A stretch of DNA of 64,000 bases, from positions 2,604,001-2,668,000 of the forward strand of contig NZ_BOSG01000001.1 of the NCBI RefSeq assembly GCF_018403225.1. Reading direction: 5' to 3'. This document shows positions 35,558 to 44,239 of the stretch, in pieces (the stretch's first letter is position 1; every line of letters begins with the position of its first letter). The notes beneath the pieces were generated by a model. That model did not search any database and was not told the origin of the DNA. It saw only the letters and a list, made by a program, of their open reading frames with translations. This DNA is from Paenibacillus sp. J23TS9 (GTDB lineage: Bacteria > Bacillota > Bacilli > Paenibacillales > Paenibacillaceae). The translations under genes were made by a program, and so were the position numbers.

Positions 35558-37560
35558 ACCTTGAAATCCACCCCTTTATAGCTCTGGGGTACATAAACAT
35601 TAACCGAAGCAGCCGCTGCTGGACCTTGCTTCGAATCCGCTGCTTTCTCAGGTAATGGCTCTGTCTTCAATGTCAGCAGCTGGTAACCGAGTGATTCCAT
35701 CGCTCCGGATATTTCCTCCCTGTGGTTCACCAGCAGTTCTCCGGCCCAATCATTATCATTGTGCACCTTTAAGCTGACAATCCGGTCCACAACCTGCACA
35801 TCCACCAGCGTTTGGCCCAGATGTTTCATCTGCAAATCAAACCACAGGCGGCAGTTGGAAGCATCCAGTTCCCCTTTGGGACCACGGCGGGATTGGATCT
35901 GGACAGAGGCGGTTTCCTGACCATCCGGGCCGTTCAGCGGCAGGAATAACGTGACCTGTGCAAACGGTGCGGTCCGGTCCGTATTGAGCAGCAGCTGCTG
36001 ACCCGTCAGATGGGAAATTAGCTGCTGTGCCGCTTCCTTCAGCGCTTGCGGTGCTTCATCATGGTTCACAAGCTGCAGCAAAATACCTTTAAGCGTGTCC
36101 TGCGGACTCGTATGATGCTGTTCATGCTCCATGCGCATCCCGGCTGTATCTGCATCCGGGAGCGAGGCGGCTGCCGCATGAATACCGGCAGCATGCAATG
36201 CGCGTGCCGGCAGATCATGTCCGGCCGCGAATTCCACGGCCGGTGGCTGCGGGCCTGAGCCGCCCGCAGACGAAGGCGCGGCCGTCCGCGCAGCGGCTGC
36301 GGCGGCTGAGGCGGCTTCAGCCGTACCGCCGCCGCTCAAGGTTGCGGGCCCCGGCTCCGCCTGGCCCGCTGCCTGCTGCGCTGCACCCTGGCCGATGGCC
36401 GGTGCAGCCGCTGTTGGCCGCGCGTTCCCCGCCGCGGCTTCAGGCACTGGCGCGGGCGGCATGCCGGCCCCGCGCACCCCCTGCTGCTCGTGCTCCGCAC
36501 CGAGCAGCTTCAGAATCCGCCCCACCCACGGCTCCGCGGCGTGGGTTTGGGGCGGATTTGGCTCTGGCGCCGCCGGGCTGCCAGAGCCTGCCTGCGCCGC
36601 CGTTCCCTGCGGCGGCGTTAATGCGGCCGGCGACGCTTCGGAGCCGGCCGTTGCAGCGCTGCCCTGCGGCGAAGCCAGGGCAGGCGTGCCCGCAAGCGGC
36701 GCGGTGCGGAGCTGCTGCAGCACCTGCTGCAGCTTCGCCATCAGCGGCTGCAGCCCGCCTGCATCGTCAGCCGCCATTGCGGGGTTTGCAGCTGCCGCGC
36801 TCCCTGTTTCGGCTGCAGCTCCCTTCACTGCAGCTTCCAGCTGTTTGCTCACTTCTGCCTGAGCCGAAGCTCCGACTTGAACAGCACCATTCAGCACTGG
36901 CCGGTTCATTGGGACAGCTTCGCCTGCTCCTCTGCTTTCTCCTGCAGGTTTAGTCGGTATGAGCATCATCTGAGCTGTCTCTAGATGCTCATCGAGCACA
37001 GCCAACAGCTCATGAATCGGCGCGCCAAAAACAGCCTGCTGAAGTCCGCGTATACTTTCCGCCGTTACCGGCAATCCACGCTGCAAGGCGATTGCAGCGG
37101 ACTGAATCCACTGCTCAGCTGGAACCGATGCTGGCTTTTGCAGCATCATACGACTGAACAGCTCCGCATTTTCTTTCGTAAGCGGTACCCCGCTGGATTG
37201 CATCGCCTGAACCAATGTCCGGCTCTCATCCGTATCCGCCAGCCCTAATGAGCTCAACACATCCGCCAATGACTGGGTTGGCAGGGCCAGATACGGTGAT
37301 TCCGCAAGCGGCTTGAGCACCATCATCCCGTTCTCAGCAGGCGGCTGTACTTGCAGCAGCGTGGCTTGACCAGCCTGCATAGGGGTCTCCAGCGCCGCCC
37401 TTACCTTGACGCCCTGGATCTGTACCACGGCCTCCTGACCGTCCTCCGAGACGCTGAGCACCACGCCTCTAACCACCTGGCCGGTCTTCATATCCAGCTG
37501 CTTCGCGTCACCCGCCTTCGTCTCACCCAACAGGCCACGAATCATCGAACCGATATTCAC
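35554..37560 (-). CDS. FliK-like protein with long Ala/Pro/Gly-rich middle (YlqG-like)
   Basis: The protein has 668 residues. The N-terminal part contains an OB-like segment (GQVVRGVVLSVSEDGQEAVVQIQGVKVRAALE). The middle (about residues 215-460) is low-complexity Ala/Pro/Gly/Gln. The C-terminal part (about 530-640) resembles the FliK Flg_hook fold: CRLWFDLQMKHLGQTLVDVQV, then VSLKVHNDNDWAGELL and SLGYQLLTLKTEPL. The GTG start has GGAAGGAGG seven bases upstream. It has no signal peptide. The adjacent FlhB-CTD protein makes a FliK/FlhB-type pair. The middle is markedly GC-rich relative to its surroundings. Confidence 0.85.
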   Translation of the reverse strand: MNIGSMIRGLLGETKAGDAKQLDMKTGQVVRGVVLSVSEDGQEAVVQIQGVKVRAALETPMQAGQATLLQVQPPAENGMMVLKPLAESPYLALPTQSLADVLSSLGLADTDESRTLVQAMQSSGVPLTKENAELFSRMMLQKPASVPAEQWIQSAAIALQRGLPVTAESIRGLQQAVFGAPIHELLAVLDEHLETAQMMLIPTKPAGESRGAGEAVPMNRPVLNGAVQVGASAQAEVSKQLEAAVKGAAAETGSAAAANPAMAADDAGGLQPLMAKLQQVLQQLRTAPLAGTPALASPQGSAATAGSEASPAALTPPQGTAAQAGSGSPAAPEPNPPQTHAAEPWVGRILKLLGAEHEQQGVRGAGMPPAPVPEAAAGNARPTAAAPAIGQGAAQQAAGQAEPGPATLSGGGTAEAASAAAAAARTAAPSSAGGSGPQPPAVEFAAGHDLPARALHAAGIHAAAASLPDADTAGMRMEHEQHHTSPQDTLKGILLQLVNHDEAPQALKEAAQQLISHLTGQQLLLNTDRTAPFAQVTLFLPLNGPDGQETASVQIQSRRGPKGELDASNCRLWFDLQMKHLGQTLVDVQVVDRIVSLKVHNDNDWAGELLVNHREEISGAMESLGYQLLTLKTEPLPEKAADSKQGPAAAASVNVYVPQSYKGVDFKV

Positions 37561-37637
37561 GTCTCTTCCTCCTTCAATCGAAGCGAACCCTTATCCCTAT
37601 TTATCGGCACCAGCATCCCGCCAGTGAATAAACATGA

Positions 37638-38258
37638 TCAGAACAAGGTTTGCTGGACGACCTCCAGATTCTTCAGAAAGCTTCTGCGGTGCATCGGGGT
37701 AGGTCCCATCGCGGTGATCTGCTCACGATGCAGCTTGGTTGCATATCCTTTATGTATCGCAATTCCGTATTCGGGATATTTGGCTTCCCATTCACCCATG
37801 CAAAGCCTGTCCCGCGTTACCTTGGCAATTATGGACGCTGCGGCGATGGACTGGCTGGTCGCATCTCCTTTGATAATAGACAGCTGCGGAAGCTCCACAT
37901 CCACCTTTTCCGCGTCTACCAGAAGATAATCCGCAGCTTCCGGCAGCCCCAATACCGCCTTTTTCATCGCCAGCCTTGCCGCCTGTTTAATATTGATCCT
38001 GTCAATCGTCTCCGCATCGACATAGCCGACAGAAATGGCAACGGCATGCTCCATGATGAGGTCATACAATGCTTCACGCTTCTTCTCACTCAGCTTTTTA
38101 GAATCATCGACGCCCTCAAGCACCAGGCCAACCGGTAGGATGACCGCGGCGGCTACCACATCTCCGAATAAACATCCACGTCCTACTTCATCTATGCCTG
38201 CTATATATTGATAGGTCTGTGCCCAGCACTCCTTCTCGTACTTCAACAAGTCTGTCAT
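37638..38258 (-). CDS. rnhB: Ribonuclease HII
   Basis: RNase HII removes ribonucleotides from DNA. The 206-residue protein has the catalytic start YIAGIDEVGRGCLFGDVVAAAV with Asp23 and Glu24, and a third acidic site near DYLLVDAEKVD. GDATSQSIAAASIIAKVTRDR is the conserved family helix. It precedes the FliK-like gene by 77 bases. Confidence 0.97.
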   Translation of the reverse strand: MTDLLKYEKECWAQTYQYIAGIDEVGRGCLFGDVVAAAVILPVGLVLEGVDDSKKLSEKKREALYDLIMEHAVAISVGYVDAETIDRINIKQAARLAMKKAVLGLPEAADYLLVDAEKVDVELPQLSIIKGDATSQSIAAASIIAKVTRDRLCMGEWEAKYPEYGIAIHKGYATKLHREQITAMGPTPMHRRSFLKNLEVVQQTLF

Positions 38259-38370
38259 GTTGTTCCCCCTTGCTCTCCCCGGACCTCATTTTCCCCTGTC
38301 CGTATAGCTTCTGCTCTGAACATTATACTTGATCCGGGGCTTCACTGCATGGCTTTTCCAGTAGTTTCTG

Positions 38371-39543
38371 CTATTCGGCAACAATACTCGATGTACTTCT
38401 ATTGGACGAAGGCGGCTCGGGTTTAATAACCGGACCTGGTCCTGACCCCGCTTTTCCTGTATTCAGCTTTTTACCCGTAGGAACCGCGTTATTTTTCATT
38501 AAAGTAATCAATGCTTCCGGATCATTACCCGCGCCGCCGGCATTCACACGGTAACCGTTCAGACCGCCAGGTCTGTTTATGCCTGAGAGTACAGTGAAGG
38601 AAACGGGTGTGTCCAGCTCCTTGCATACCCGCAGCAAAGCCGGAGAAAATGCACCATACGGGAACGCGATGACATTCATGGTATTTCCAAGCTTTTCCTT
38701 GAGAATAGAGTTGGCCTGCTCCAAGTCACTGCGCACGCGAGCGAGGTATTCTCCACTCGTTTCTTTCCGCCCCAGATTCTTCACATAAACCGGCCCCTTC
38801 AGCACAGCCTTGGAGCGGTTCCCCGCCGCGTCCAGAGGTGCGTAAACATGAGAATCAAAAGAATGGCTGTAAAAGTCCACCCCGTTCTCATGCATGGTTT
38901 GTATCTGTTCCCAGCTCAGTTTAGGAATCCCGATGTGCTTGGGATTATCGATTGTATTTACAATCAGAAAACTGGTGGCCGGTACATGATATTTGAGCAG
39001 CACCGGATAGACATATTCATAAAAGGACTCATACCCATCATCAAACGTCATCAGTACCGCATTGGGGGGCACGGGCTTGGCATGCCGGACAAAATCGACA
39101 TATTGGTTCATCGTAATCCATTGAAAATCGTTGTCTTTCATCAGGTTCAGCTGCCGCTCAAACTTACCTGTATTCAGGCTTTGCTTGTTCTTCTGACCTG
39201 GCGTCACCTCGTGGTACATCAGGGTAATAACCTTGTTGCGATAATAAATCTGGCCCGGCTTTTCATTTTGAAATGATGTATCCTGAAGAGATTTGGCTTT
39301 GCCAGGCATCGCTGATCCAGTCTGCAATCCACTAATGCCCGGATCTTCACCCGTTTTCTCATTTTTCGGGGGTTGTATAGCTGTATTTTCATGACTTACC
39401 GGCTGATTAGGAACCACCATTTTCATTTCAATCGGCTGTTTGGAAGAATACACTGCGGGTGCCGATCCCATGATTATCATTTCACTTACAGCTGCCGTCA
39501 ATAATAAACCAGCGCCCGTCGCCATCAGCCATTTCCGCTTCAA
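38371..39543 (-). CDS. Secreted polysaccharide deacetylase (NodB-type)
   Basis: The 390-residue protein has an N-terminal signal anchor or signal peptide (residues 1-30, KRKWLMATGAGLLLTAAVSE), a Pro/Asn-rich linker, and a NodB/CE4 domain with TFDDGYESFYEYVYP (motif 1) and SHSFDSHVY (motif 2, His-x(4)-His type metal ligands). It probably removes acetyl groups from cell-wall or capsule sugars outside the membrane. The start is a TTG preceded by AGGGGAGAAGAG. It interrupts the usual rbgA-rnhB neighbour pair. Confidence 0.87.
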   Translation of the reverse strand: MKRKWLMATGAGLLLTAAVSEMIIMGSAPAVYSSKQPIEMKMVVPNQPVSHENTAIQPPKNEKTGEDPGISGLQTGSAMPGKAKSLQDTSFQNEKPGQIYYRNKVITLMYHEVTPGQKNKQSLNTGKFERQLNLMKDNDFQWITMNQYVDFVRHAKPVPPNAVLMTFDDGYESFYEYVYPVLLKYHVPATSFLIVNTIDNPKHIGIPKLSWEQIQTMHENGVDFYSHSFDSHVYAPLDAAGNRSKAVLKGPVYVKNLGRKETSGEYLARVRSDLEQANSILKEKLGNTMNVIAFPYGAFSPALLRVCKELDTPVSFTVLSGINRPGGLNGYRVNAGGAGNDPEALITLMKNNAVPTGKKLNTGKAGSGPGPVIKPEPPSSNRSTSSIVAE

Positions 39544-39730
39544 ACTCTTCTCCCCTTATTCTTTAAATCTGAATCTTCCAAACGGTATAGGATATTTCAA
39601 ACAATGAATAACCATTTCAAAAGGTGGACCGTTACTATAGAAAAATGATTCTAGTTTATTCCATTCGAGATTACCATATCTTAATATAGTTTACATCCAT
39701 TTCCTTCTACATGTTACAGAATATGCTTCA

Positions 39731-39760
39731 AACAACAAAAAAGCCGCCTTTCGGCGGCTT
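39731..39760 (-). terminator. Intrinsic terminator of rbgA
   Basis: The arms AAGCCGCC (39741-39748) and GGCGGCTT (39753-39760) form a perfect GC-rich stem with a four-base loop. On the minus strand TTTTTTGTTGTT follows. It lies 38 bases after the rbgA stop. Confidence 0.92.
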
Positions 39761-39797
39761 TCTTATAACTTTTATTCACTTTAGTTTCGTTCGCCAA

Positions 39798-40664
39798 TTA
39801 ATAAGGGGACTCCATGGAGAACCGACCCATCTTACCGGCACGAAGGTCTCGCAGCAGCGTACGGGAAGCTTTTTCAAGGTCAACCCTTCCTCCACTGATC
39901 AAACAGCCCCGTTTACGGCCAACCGCTTCCATGATCGCTACGATTTCATCACTATCATCCGGATTATGCGGAGTGCTGTCTTCCAGCTCAAACCGGTCCC
40001 GGAATGAGTCCCAATAGTAGCTGATCAGATATTTCACCGCGAAAAAGGCAATATCCTCCACATTAAGGATCTCTTCCTTAATTGCTCCCGTCACCGCCAA
40101 CTTGTAGCCCACATTCTGGTCTTCAAATTTCGGCCAGAGAATACCGGGTGTATCCAAGAGCTCGATCTCGCCGCCTACCCTGATCCATTGCTGACCTTTG
40201 GTAACACCCGGACGGTCGCCTGTTGCAGCGATGCTGCGTCCGGCCAAGCGGTTAATCAGGGTGGATTTGCCGACATTCGGAATACCGACAATCAGTGCCC
40301 GAATAGCTCTCGGATTCATACCTTTGGCAATTTGCCGGTCTATCTTTTCTTTCAGGAGTAGTTTCAGCTGACCCGGAATATCCTTCACTCCGGTCCCTGT
40401 GGATGCATCCACTGGAAATGCCGTATGGCCCTGCTCCTTAAAATAATCCTGCCACTGCTTTGTGACCGCGGGATCCGCAAGATCCGCTTTATTCATAATG
40501 ATAAGCCGCGGCTTGCCCTGCAATATTTCGTCAATCATCGGATTGCGGCTGGACAGCGGAAGACGGGCATCGATCAGCTCGATGACCACGTCAATCAGCT
40601 TCAGCTTTTCCTGTATTTGGCGGCGCGCTCTTGTCATATGACCAGGAAACCATTGAATCGTCAC
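39798..40664 (-). CDS. rbgA: 50S ribosome assembly GTPase RbgA (YlqF)
   Basis: RbgA acts late in 50S subunit assembly. The G motifs occur in circularly permuted order: [10 protein letters not shown] (G4) near residue 58, [16 protein letters not shown] (G1) near 125, and [12 protein letters not shown] (G3) near 170. The preferred start is the GTG at 40664 (TIQWFPGHM), eight bases after GAGG, giving 288 residues. It matches the family N terminus better than the ATG at 40670 or the long frame to 40703. It sits 50 bases after lepB. Confidence 0.95.
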   Translation of the reverse strand: MTIQWFPGHMTRARRQIQEKLKLIDVVIELIDARLPLSSRNPMIDEILQGKPRLIIMNKADLADPAVTKQWQDYFKEQGHTAFPVDASTGTGVKDIPGQLKLLLKEKIDRQIAKGMNPRAIRALIVGIPNVGKSTLINRLAGRSIAATGDRPGVTKGQQWIRVGGEIELLDTPGILWPKFEDQNVGYKLAVTGAIKEEILNVEDIAFFAVKYLISYYWDSFRDRFELEDSTPHNPDDSDEIVAIMEAVGRKRGCLISGGRVDLEKASRTLLRDLRAGKMGRFSMESPY

Positions 40665-40714
40665 CGTCATCACCTCATTTTTGCCTACAACCAGCCGCTG
40701 CATCGGTGGATTGT

Positions 40715-41335
40715 TTAATGTTTAATTAAATGTACATCCTTGACCGGCCAGAAAATCAAATCTGCACGTCCTACGATGTCGCCAAGCGGCACGTATCCAA
40801 TCATACGGCTGTCCGTACTGTCTGAACGGTTATCACCCATGACAAATATATGGCCTTCAGGCACTTTACCATCAGGAAATGCGCTGTTCGGGAAGTCTTT
40901 GTCGTTATACAGTTGACCTGCTTTATGACTCGTATCCATAGCGCCCTGTATGTAGGTTTCATTGACTGGTTTGCCGTTCACCAATACGGTGTCGCCTTCT
41001 ACCTTCACCGTATCGCCTGCAACAGCGATAACCCGTTTGATGAAGTCTTTTCCTTCGGAAGGAACATGGAATACAATGACTTCCCCGCGGTGCGGAGCCC
41101 GGATATCATACAGAATTTCATTGACGATGAGCCGCTCGCCTGTATGGAAATTAGGTTGCATCGAAGGTCCGTCCACAATAAACGGTTTAAAGAGAAGCCA
41201 GCGGATGAGAGCCACCAGAATTAGAGCAATCACAATCGCTTTAAGCCATTCCACTACTTCATTTTTCGCTTTTTTGGGTGGTTTTCGATCCTGCTCCCCA
41301 AGTTCCACCCCATCATTCTGAATGTCCTGCTGCAT
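40715..41335 (-). CDS. lepB: Type I signal peptidase
   Basis: LepB/SipS cleaves signal peptides at the outer face of the membrane. The 206-residue protein has one N-terminal transmembrane helix (about residues 32-48). The catalytic serine is Ser58 in [18 protein letters not shown] and the catalytic lysine is Lys100 in [14 protein letters not shown]. The [15 protein letters not shown] box is present. It sits between rplS and rbgA. Confidence 0.97.
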   Translation of the reverse strand: MQQDIQNDGVELGEQDRKPPKKAKNEVVEWLKAIVIALILVALIRWLLFKPFIVDGPSMQPNFHTGERLIVNEILYDIRAPHRGEVIVFHVPSEGKDFIKRVIAVAGDTVKVEGDTVLVNGKPVNETYIQGAMDTSHKAGQLYNDKDFPNSAFPDGKVPEGHIFVMGDNRSDSTDSRMIGYVPLGDIVGRADLIFWPVKDVHLIKH

Positions 41336-41403
41336 ACTTCACCGTCCTCACCTTGAAAACATTTGAATGCGTCCCACGCATTTTCATTTTTTGCCGAAAA
41401 GAA

Positions 41404-41421
41404 AAGCTCCTATACGGAGCC
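41404..41421 (-). terminator. Second of two tandem hairpins after rplS
   Basis: On the minus strand GCTCC-GTATA-GGAGC is followed by TTTTCTTTTC. It is a compact terminator-like hairpin about 35 bases downstream of the first one, ahead of lepB. Confidence 0.6.
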
Positions 41422-41440
41422 GTAACATTTCTTATCCTAA

Positions 41441-41467
41441 AACGAAAAGGGCTTGAAATCAAGCCCT
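41441..41467 (-). terminator. Intrinsic terminator or attenuator after rplS
   Basis: AGGGCTTGA (41448-41456) and TCAAGCCCT (41459-41467) are perfect complements. The minus-strand transcript continues into TTTTCGTTTT. It lies 18 bases after the rplS stop and probably limits read-through into lepB. Confidence 0.8.
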
Positions 41468-41484
41468 CTGTCGTTGTCCGTTTA

Positions 41485-41829
41485 TTAACGGCGAATTTCT
41501 TTAATTCTCGCTGCTTTACCGCGTAGTTCACGAAGATAATAAAGCTTCGCACGACGCACTTTACCACGGCGAGCCACTTCGATTTTCTCAATTTTAGGCG
41601 AGTTGATCGGGAAAGTTCTTTCCACACCAACACCGTAAGAAATTTTACGAACTGTAAAAGTCTCACTGATTCCGCCACCGCGACGTTTAATTACAACACC
41701 CTCGAACAACTGAATACGTTCGCGAGATCCCTCGATTACCTTAACGTGCACTTTTAAAGTGTCACCAGGACGAAAACTTGGGATATCTTTACGAAGCTGT
41801 TCTTGAGTGATCGCTTGTAGGATATTCAT
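41485..41829 (-). CDS. rplS: 50S ribosomal protein L19
   Basis: L19 sits at the interface of the ribosomal subunits. The 114-residue protein shows the family sequences [42 protein letters not shown] and [23 protein letters not shown]. The ATG has GGAAGGAGGGAGTCCTAG upstream. In B. subtilis it follows trmD, but here about 5 kb of other genes lie between and it has its own promoter. Confidence 0.98.
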   Translation of the reverse strand: MNILQAITQEQLRKDIPSFRPGDTLKVHVKVIEGSRERIQLFEGVVIKRRGGGISETFTVRKISYGVGVERTFPINSPKIEKIEVARRGKVRRAKLYYLRELRGKAARIKEIRR

Positions 41830-41930
41830 CTAGGACTCCCTCCTTCCGTACAGGTGTTCTTGCCTCTTCCGGAAAACCATCCGTTCTCCTTCATCATCCG
41901 CAGCGGACCACCGTATTCCACACAACAGCG
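41830..41930 (-). ncRNA. rplS leader, possible L19 autoregulatory RNA
   Basis: About 100 bases lie between the predicted promoter and the rplS ATG. The minus-strand RNA contains small paired elements (TCCGC-TG-CGGA and GGAAAACC-type segments). Bacillota are known to carry an L19 leader at this place. I could not align the full consensus by eye, so this rests on position, length and local pairing. Confidence 0.4.
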
Positions 41931-41933
41931 TTA

Positions 41934-41963
41934 ATTGTAACACACCCTTATTATAGTTTGCAA
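41934..41963 (-). promoter_or_regulatory. rplS promoter
   Basis: The minus strand has TTGCAA (41958-41963), an 18-base spacer and TACAAT (41934-41939). The -10 is good and the -35 matches four of six consensus positions. It explains how rplS is expressed although it is separated from trmD. Confidence 0.6.
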
Positions 41964-42130
41964 CAACAAACTGAACGAGCCTATAGATATGGAAACAAGG
42001 CTGTTGAATGGAGCAGATCAATTTGCCAAGCCACCTGTTGAGTCTTGATTTTCCTCTCCTATATGAAGCTTTGTTTATCTATCCGAATCTGCCGGGAATT
42101 GGCGGACAGGCCTAAAATTCATAGCTTTAA

Positions 42131-42160
42131 AAAAATCGCAAGAAACCTCTTGCAATTTAT
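42131..42160 (-). terminator. Minus-facing hairpin ahead of the MFS gene
   Basis: GCAAGA (42138-42143) and TCTTGC (42148-42153) with flanking A/T pairs form a hairpin. Its minus-strand tail is TTTTTTTAAAG. No minus-strand gene precedes it, so it may stop antisense transcription from the MFS gene region. On the plus strand it would lie in the MFS leader. Confidence 0.45.
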
Positions 42161-42233
42161 CCGGAAATGAATAAAATAAATTTAACGTCAAAATTATTTT
42201 AACGTTAACAAATGTTGAATGGAGTTGTCCCCA

Positions 42234-43517
42234 ATGAGTGAAACGGTTCTGGTTCAACCGCAACCACAGCAAGGTATTCGTGCGCTAAGCGCACACAGGT
42301 CTTATCTGATTATGATGGCAGCGAAAATCATATCGCGCTTTGGAGATTCGATCGATTCGATCGCCTATAGCTGGATGGTTTATGTGCTGACAGGCTCTGA
42401 AGTGCTCATGGGGACACTTTTTTCCCTCAACTTCATCCCCGGAATTGCGTTCAGCCTGTTTACGGGCGTATTGGTAGACCGCTGGTCCAAGAAAAAGATC
42501 GTGATTCTCGCGAACACAGGCCGGGGTATCATGGTATTGCTGACCGCACTGCTTTATTTTTTAGGTTATCTGCAGCCATGGCATTTGTTTATCTTCACTT
42601 TTATCAATTCCTCCTTTGAATGCTTCTCCACACCCGCAGAAATGTCACTTGTGCCGCGTATTCTCCCTAAGGAGCTGCTGCTTAGCGGTAATTCGTTAAC
42701 TTCCTCAGCTGCCCGTACCGCTGAACTCGCCGGACTGGCAGCAGCAGGAGGACTGATCGCCCTGATTGGAGTATCCGGAGCTATGATTACGGATGCTCTC
42801 ACCTTTTTGGTTGCAGCGCTTCTCTTTTTCTGGGTCCGTCCTAAATTTGAAGAGGAACCCTCTGAAGTCTCTCATCATGTAAAAACAGAACAAAAGCCTA
42901 AAAAAACCTATTGGTCCGAATTTAAATCCGGCCTGCTATTTGTTAAAGGACAAAAAATGATCCTTCTAACCATGCTCGCTGCTGCTTTCGTCAATTTCTG
43001 TCTCACGCCTTACAATGTACTGGAGCCCGTGTATGTCAAAGAAATCCTGCATGCCGGCCCATTTGGACTAAGCCTGCTGGGAATCAGCCTGGTTATCGGG
43101 ATGATCCTCAGCGGTTTATGGGTCAGCCAGCAAGGGTCTAAATACAAAAAGAGTACACTGATTGTTTTTGGATACCTATTGCTAGGAGTCAACTATGCGC
43201 TCCTCTATATTCCATCGTTGGTCACCTTGTACCCACTTTATACAGCAACGCTATTCTGCTTTGGCATGGGTCTCGCCATCTCTTTTGTCAATACACCGGT
43301 CTCTACTTACATGATGGAAGTCACGCCGCATGATATGCTTGGGCGTGTTGGTGCATTATCCAGCATGATCAGCACCAGTGCCATGCCGCTCGGCGGATTG
43401 ATTGCCGGCTTTGCCGGAGCATGGTTCAGCGTGGATGTTCTATTTCTGGTCTTTGGTATTTTAATGATCATTCCGGGTCTAATTCTTCTGACACAAAAAA
43501 GCTTTATGAGCGTGTGA
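42234..43517 (+). CDS. Major facilitator superfamily transporter
   Basis: This 427-residue polytopic protein has about twelve hydrophobic segments and a charged central loop (about residues 205-230). The loop-2/3 signature is GVLVDRWSKKKIVILANTGRG. It resembles the TMEM175-unrelated MFS drug-efflux group, but the substrate cannot be read from sequence. The ATG at 42234 is nine bases after GGAG; the ATG five codons upstream lacks an SD. A winged-helix regulator gene follows 106 bases downstream on the same strand. Confidence 0.87.
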   Translation: MSETVLVQPQPQQGIRALSAHRSYLIMMAAKIISRFGDSIDSIAYSWMVYVLTGSEVLMGTLFSLNFIPGIAFSLFTGVLVDRWSKKKIVILANTGRGIMVLLTALLYFLGYLQPWHLFIFTFINSSFECFSTPAEMSLVPRILPKELLLSGNSLTSSAARTAELAGLAAAGGLIALIGVSGAMITDALTFLVAALLFFWVRPKFEEEPSEVSHHVKTEQKPKKTYWSEFKSGLLFVKGQKMILLTMLAAAFVNFCLTPYNVLEPVYVKEILHAGPFGLSLLGISLVIGMILSGLWVSQQGSKYKKSTLIVFGYLLLGVNYALLYIPSLVTLYPLYTATLFCFGMGLAISFVNTPVSTYMMEVTPHDMLGRVGALSSMISTSAMPLGGLIAGFAGAWFSVDVLFLVFGILMIIPGLILLTQKSFMSV

Positions 43518-43623
43518 TAGGAGCGTCTGAATAGTTTTAAAAATAAACATTCTTTGTGCTTTATCACTTCGAGCTTTATAATAGGCTTATTGAAAATGCA
43601 GGAAATGATGAGGTGCGTTTGTA

Positions 43624-44175
43624 TTGGAAACGAAGGAACTGAGCACGATAGAAGAAATACGGATATATTCTGATCCCTACCGGATGAAAATATTAAACCA
43701 TTTCCAGCGGATGGACCACCCGGCTACGATTAAAGAAATTGCCGATGACATGGGCGAGGTTCCCGCAAAGGTTTATTACCATGCTAAGAAGCTTGAAAGT
43801 ATTGGCCTGATAACTTTGGTACGCACGAAGGAAATCAACGGCATTAACGCCAAATATTATGAGTCATTTAAAGGTGCAGTACGGATCAAGCGTGATGATG
43901 GCGCGGACGAAGCTGCGAAGAAGATATTTTTGTCGGAAACGCAAAAGCTGCTTTCCGATCTGTATGATGAGAACAAAAAGAACTTTATAAAAGCTCAAAG
44001 CAGCGAGAAGCCTTTCGGCAACCTGACCCATTCCGAAGTCTATTTGACGGAGGAGGAAGCCAAAAGTTTTTTTGAGCGGATTAATCATTTTTTGGATGAG
44101 AATCAAAAGCGCAAAAGTCCTGATCAGTTAAAATACGATATTTTCACAACCATTGCCAAAACGTTAGATAATTGA
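43624..44175 (+). CDS. Winged-helix (ArsR/HTH_20-like) regulator
   Basis: The 183-residue protein begins with a TTG eight bases after GAGGTG. An N-terminal winged helix is evident (IYSDPYRMKILNHFQRMDHPATIKEIADDMGEVPAKVYYHAKKLESIGLI), ending in the wing LVRTKEINGINAKYYE. The C-terminal half (about residues 85-183) is charged and helical with no recognised ligand domain. No clustered cysteine metal site is present. By position it may control the adjacent MFS gene. Confidence 0.85.
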   Translation: METKELSTIEEIRIYSDPYRMKILNHFQRMDHPATIKEIADDMGEVPAKVYYHAKKLESIGLITLVRTKEINGINAKYYESFKGAVRIKRDDGADEAAKKIFLSETQKLLSDLYDENKKNFIKAQSSEKPFGNLTHSEVYLTEEEAKSFFERINHFLDENQKRKSPDQLKYDIFTTIAKTLDN

Positions 44176-44188
44176 ACCAGCATAATCC

Positions 44189-44228
44189 AAAAAAATCCCC
44201 GGGCTAATTCACCCAGGGATTTTTTTTT
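44189..44228 (+). terminator. Intrinsic terminator after the winged-helix gene
   Basis: AAAAAAATCCC and GGGATTTTTTTT bracket a short loop, with an inner GG/CC pair. It lies 13 bases after the stop codon and ends in a run of nine T residues. A-rich and T-rich arms could make it work on both strands, also serving the convergent 82-residue gene. Confidence 0.9.
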
Positions 44229-44239
44229 GCTGCTTTACA

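Noticed and set aside
36198..36953. 251-codon open frame on the plus strand opposite the FliK-like gene
   Set aside because: A product of the GC-rich Ala/Pro/Gly segment; Arg/Pro/Ala-rich translation with no domain.
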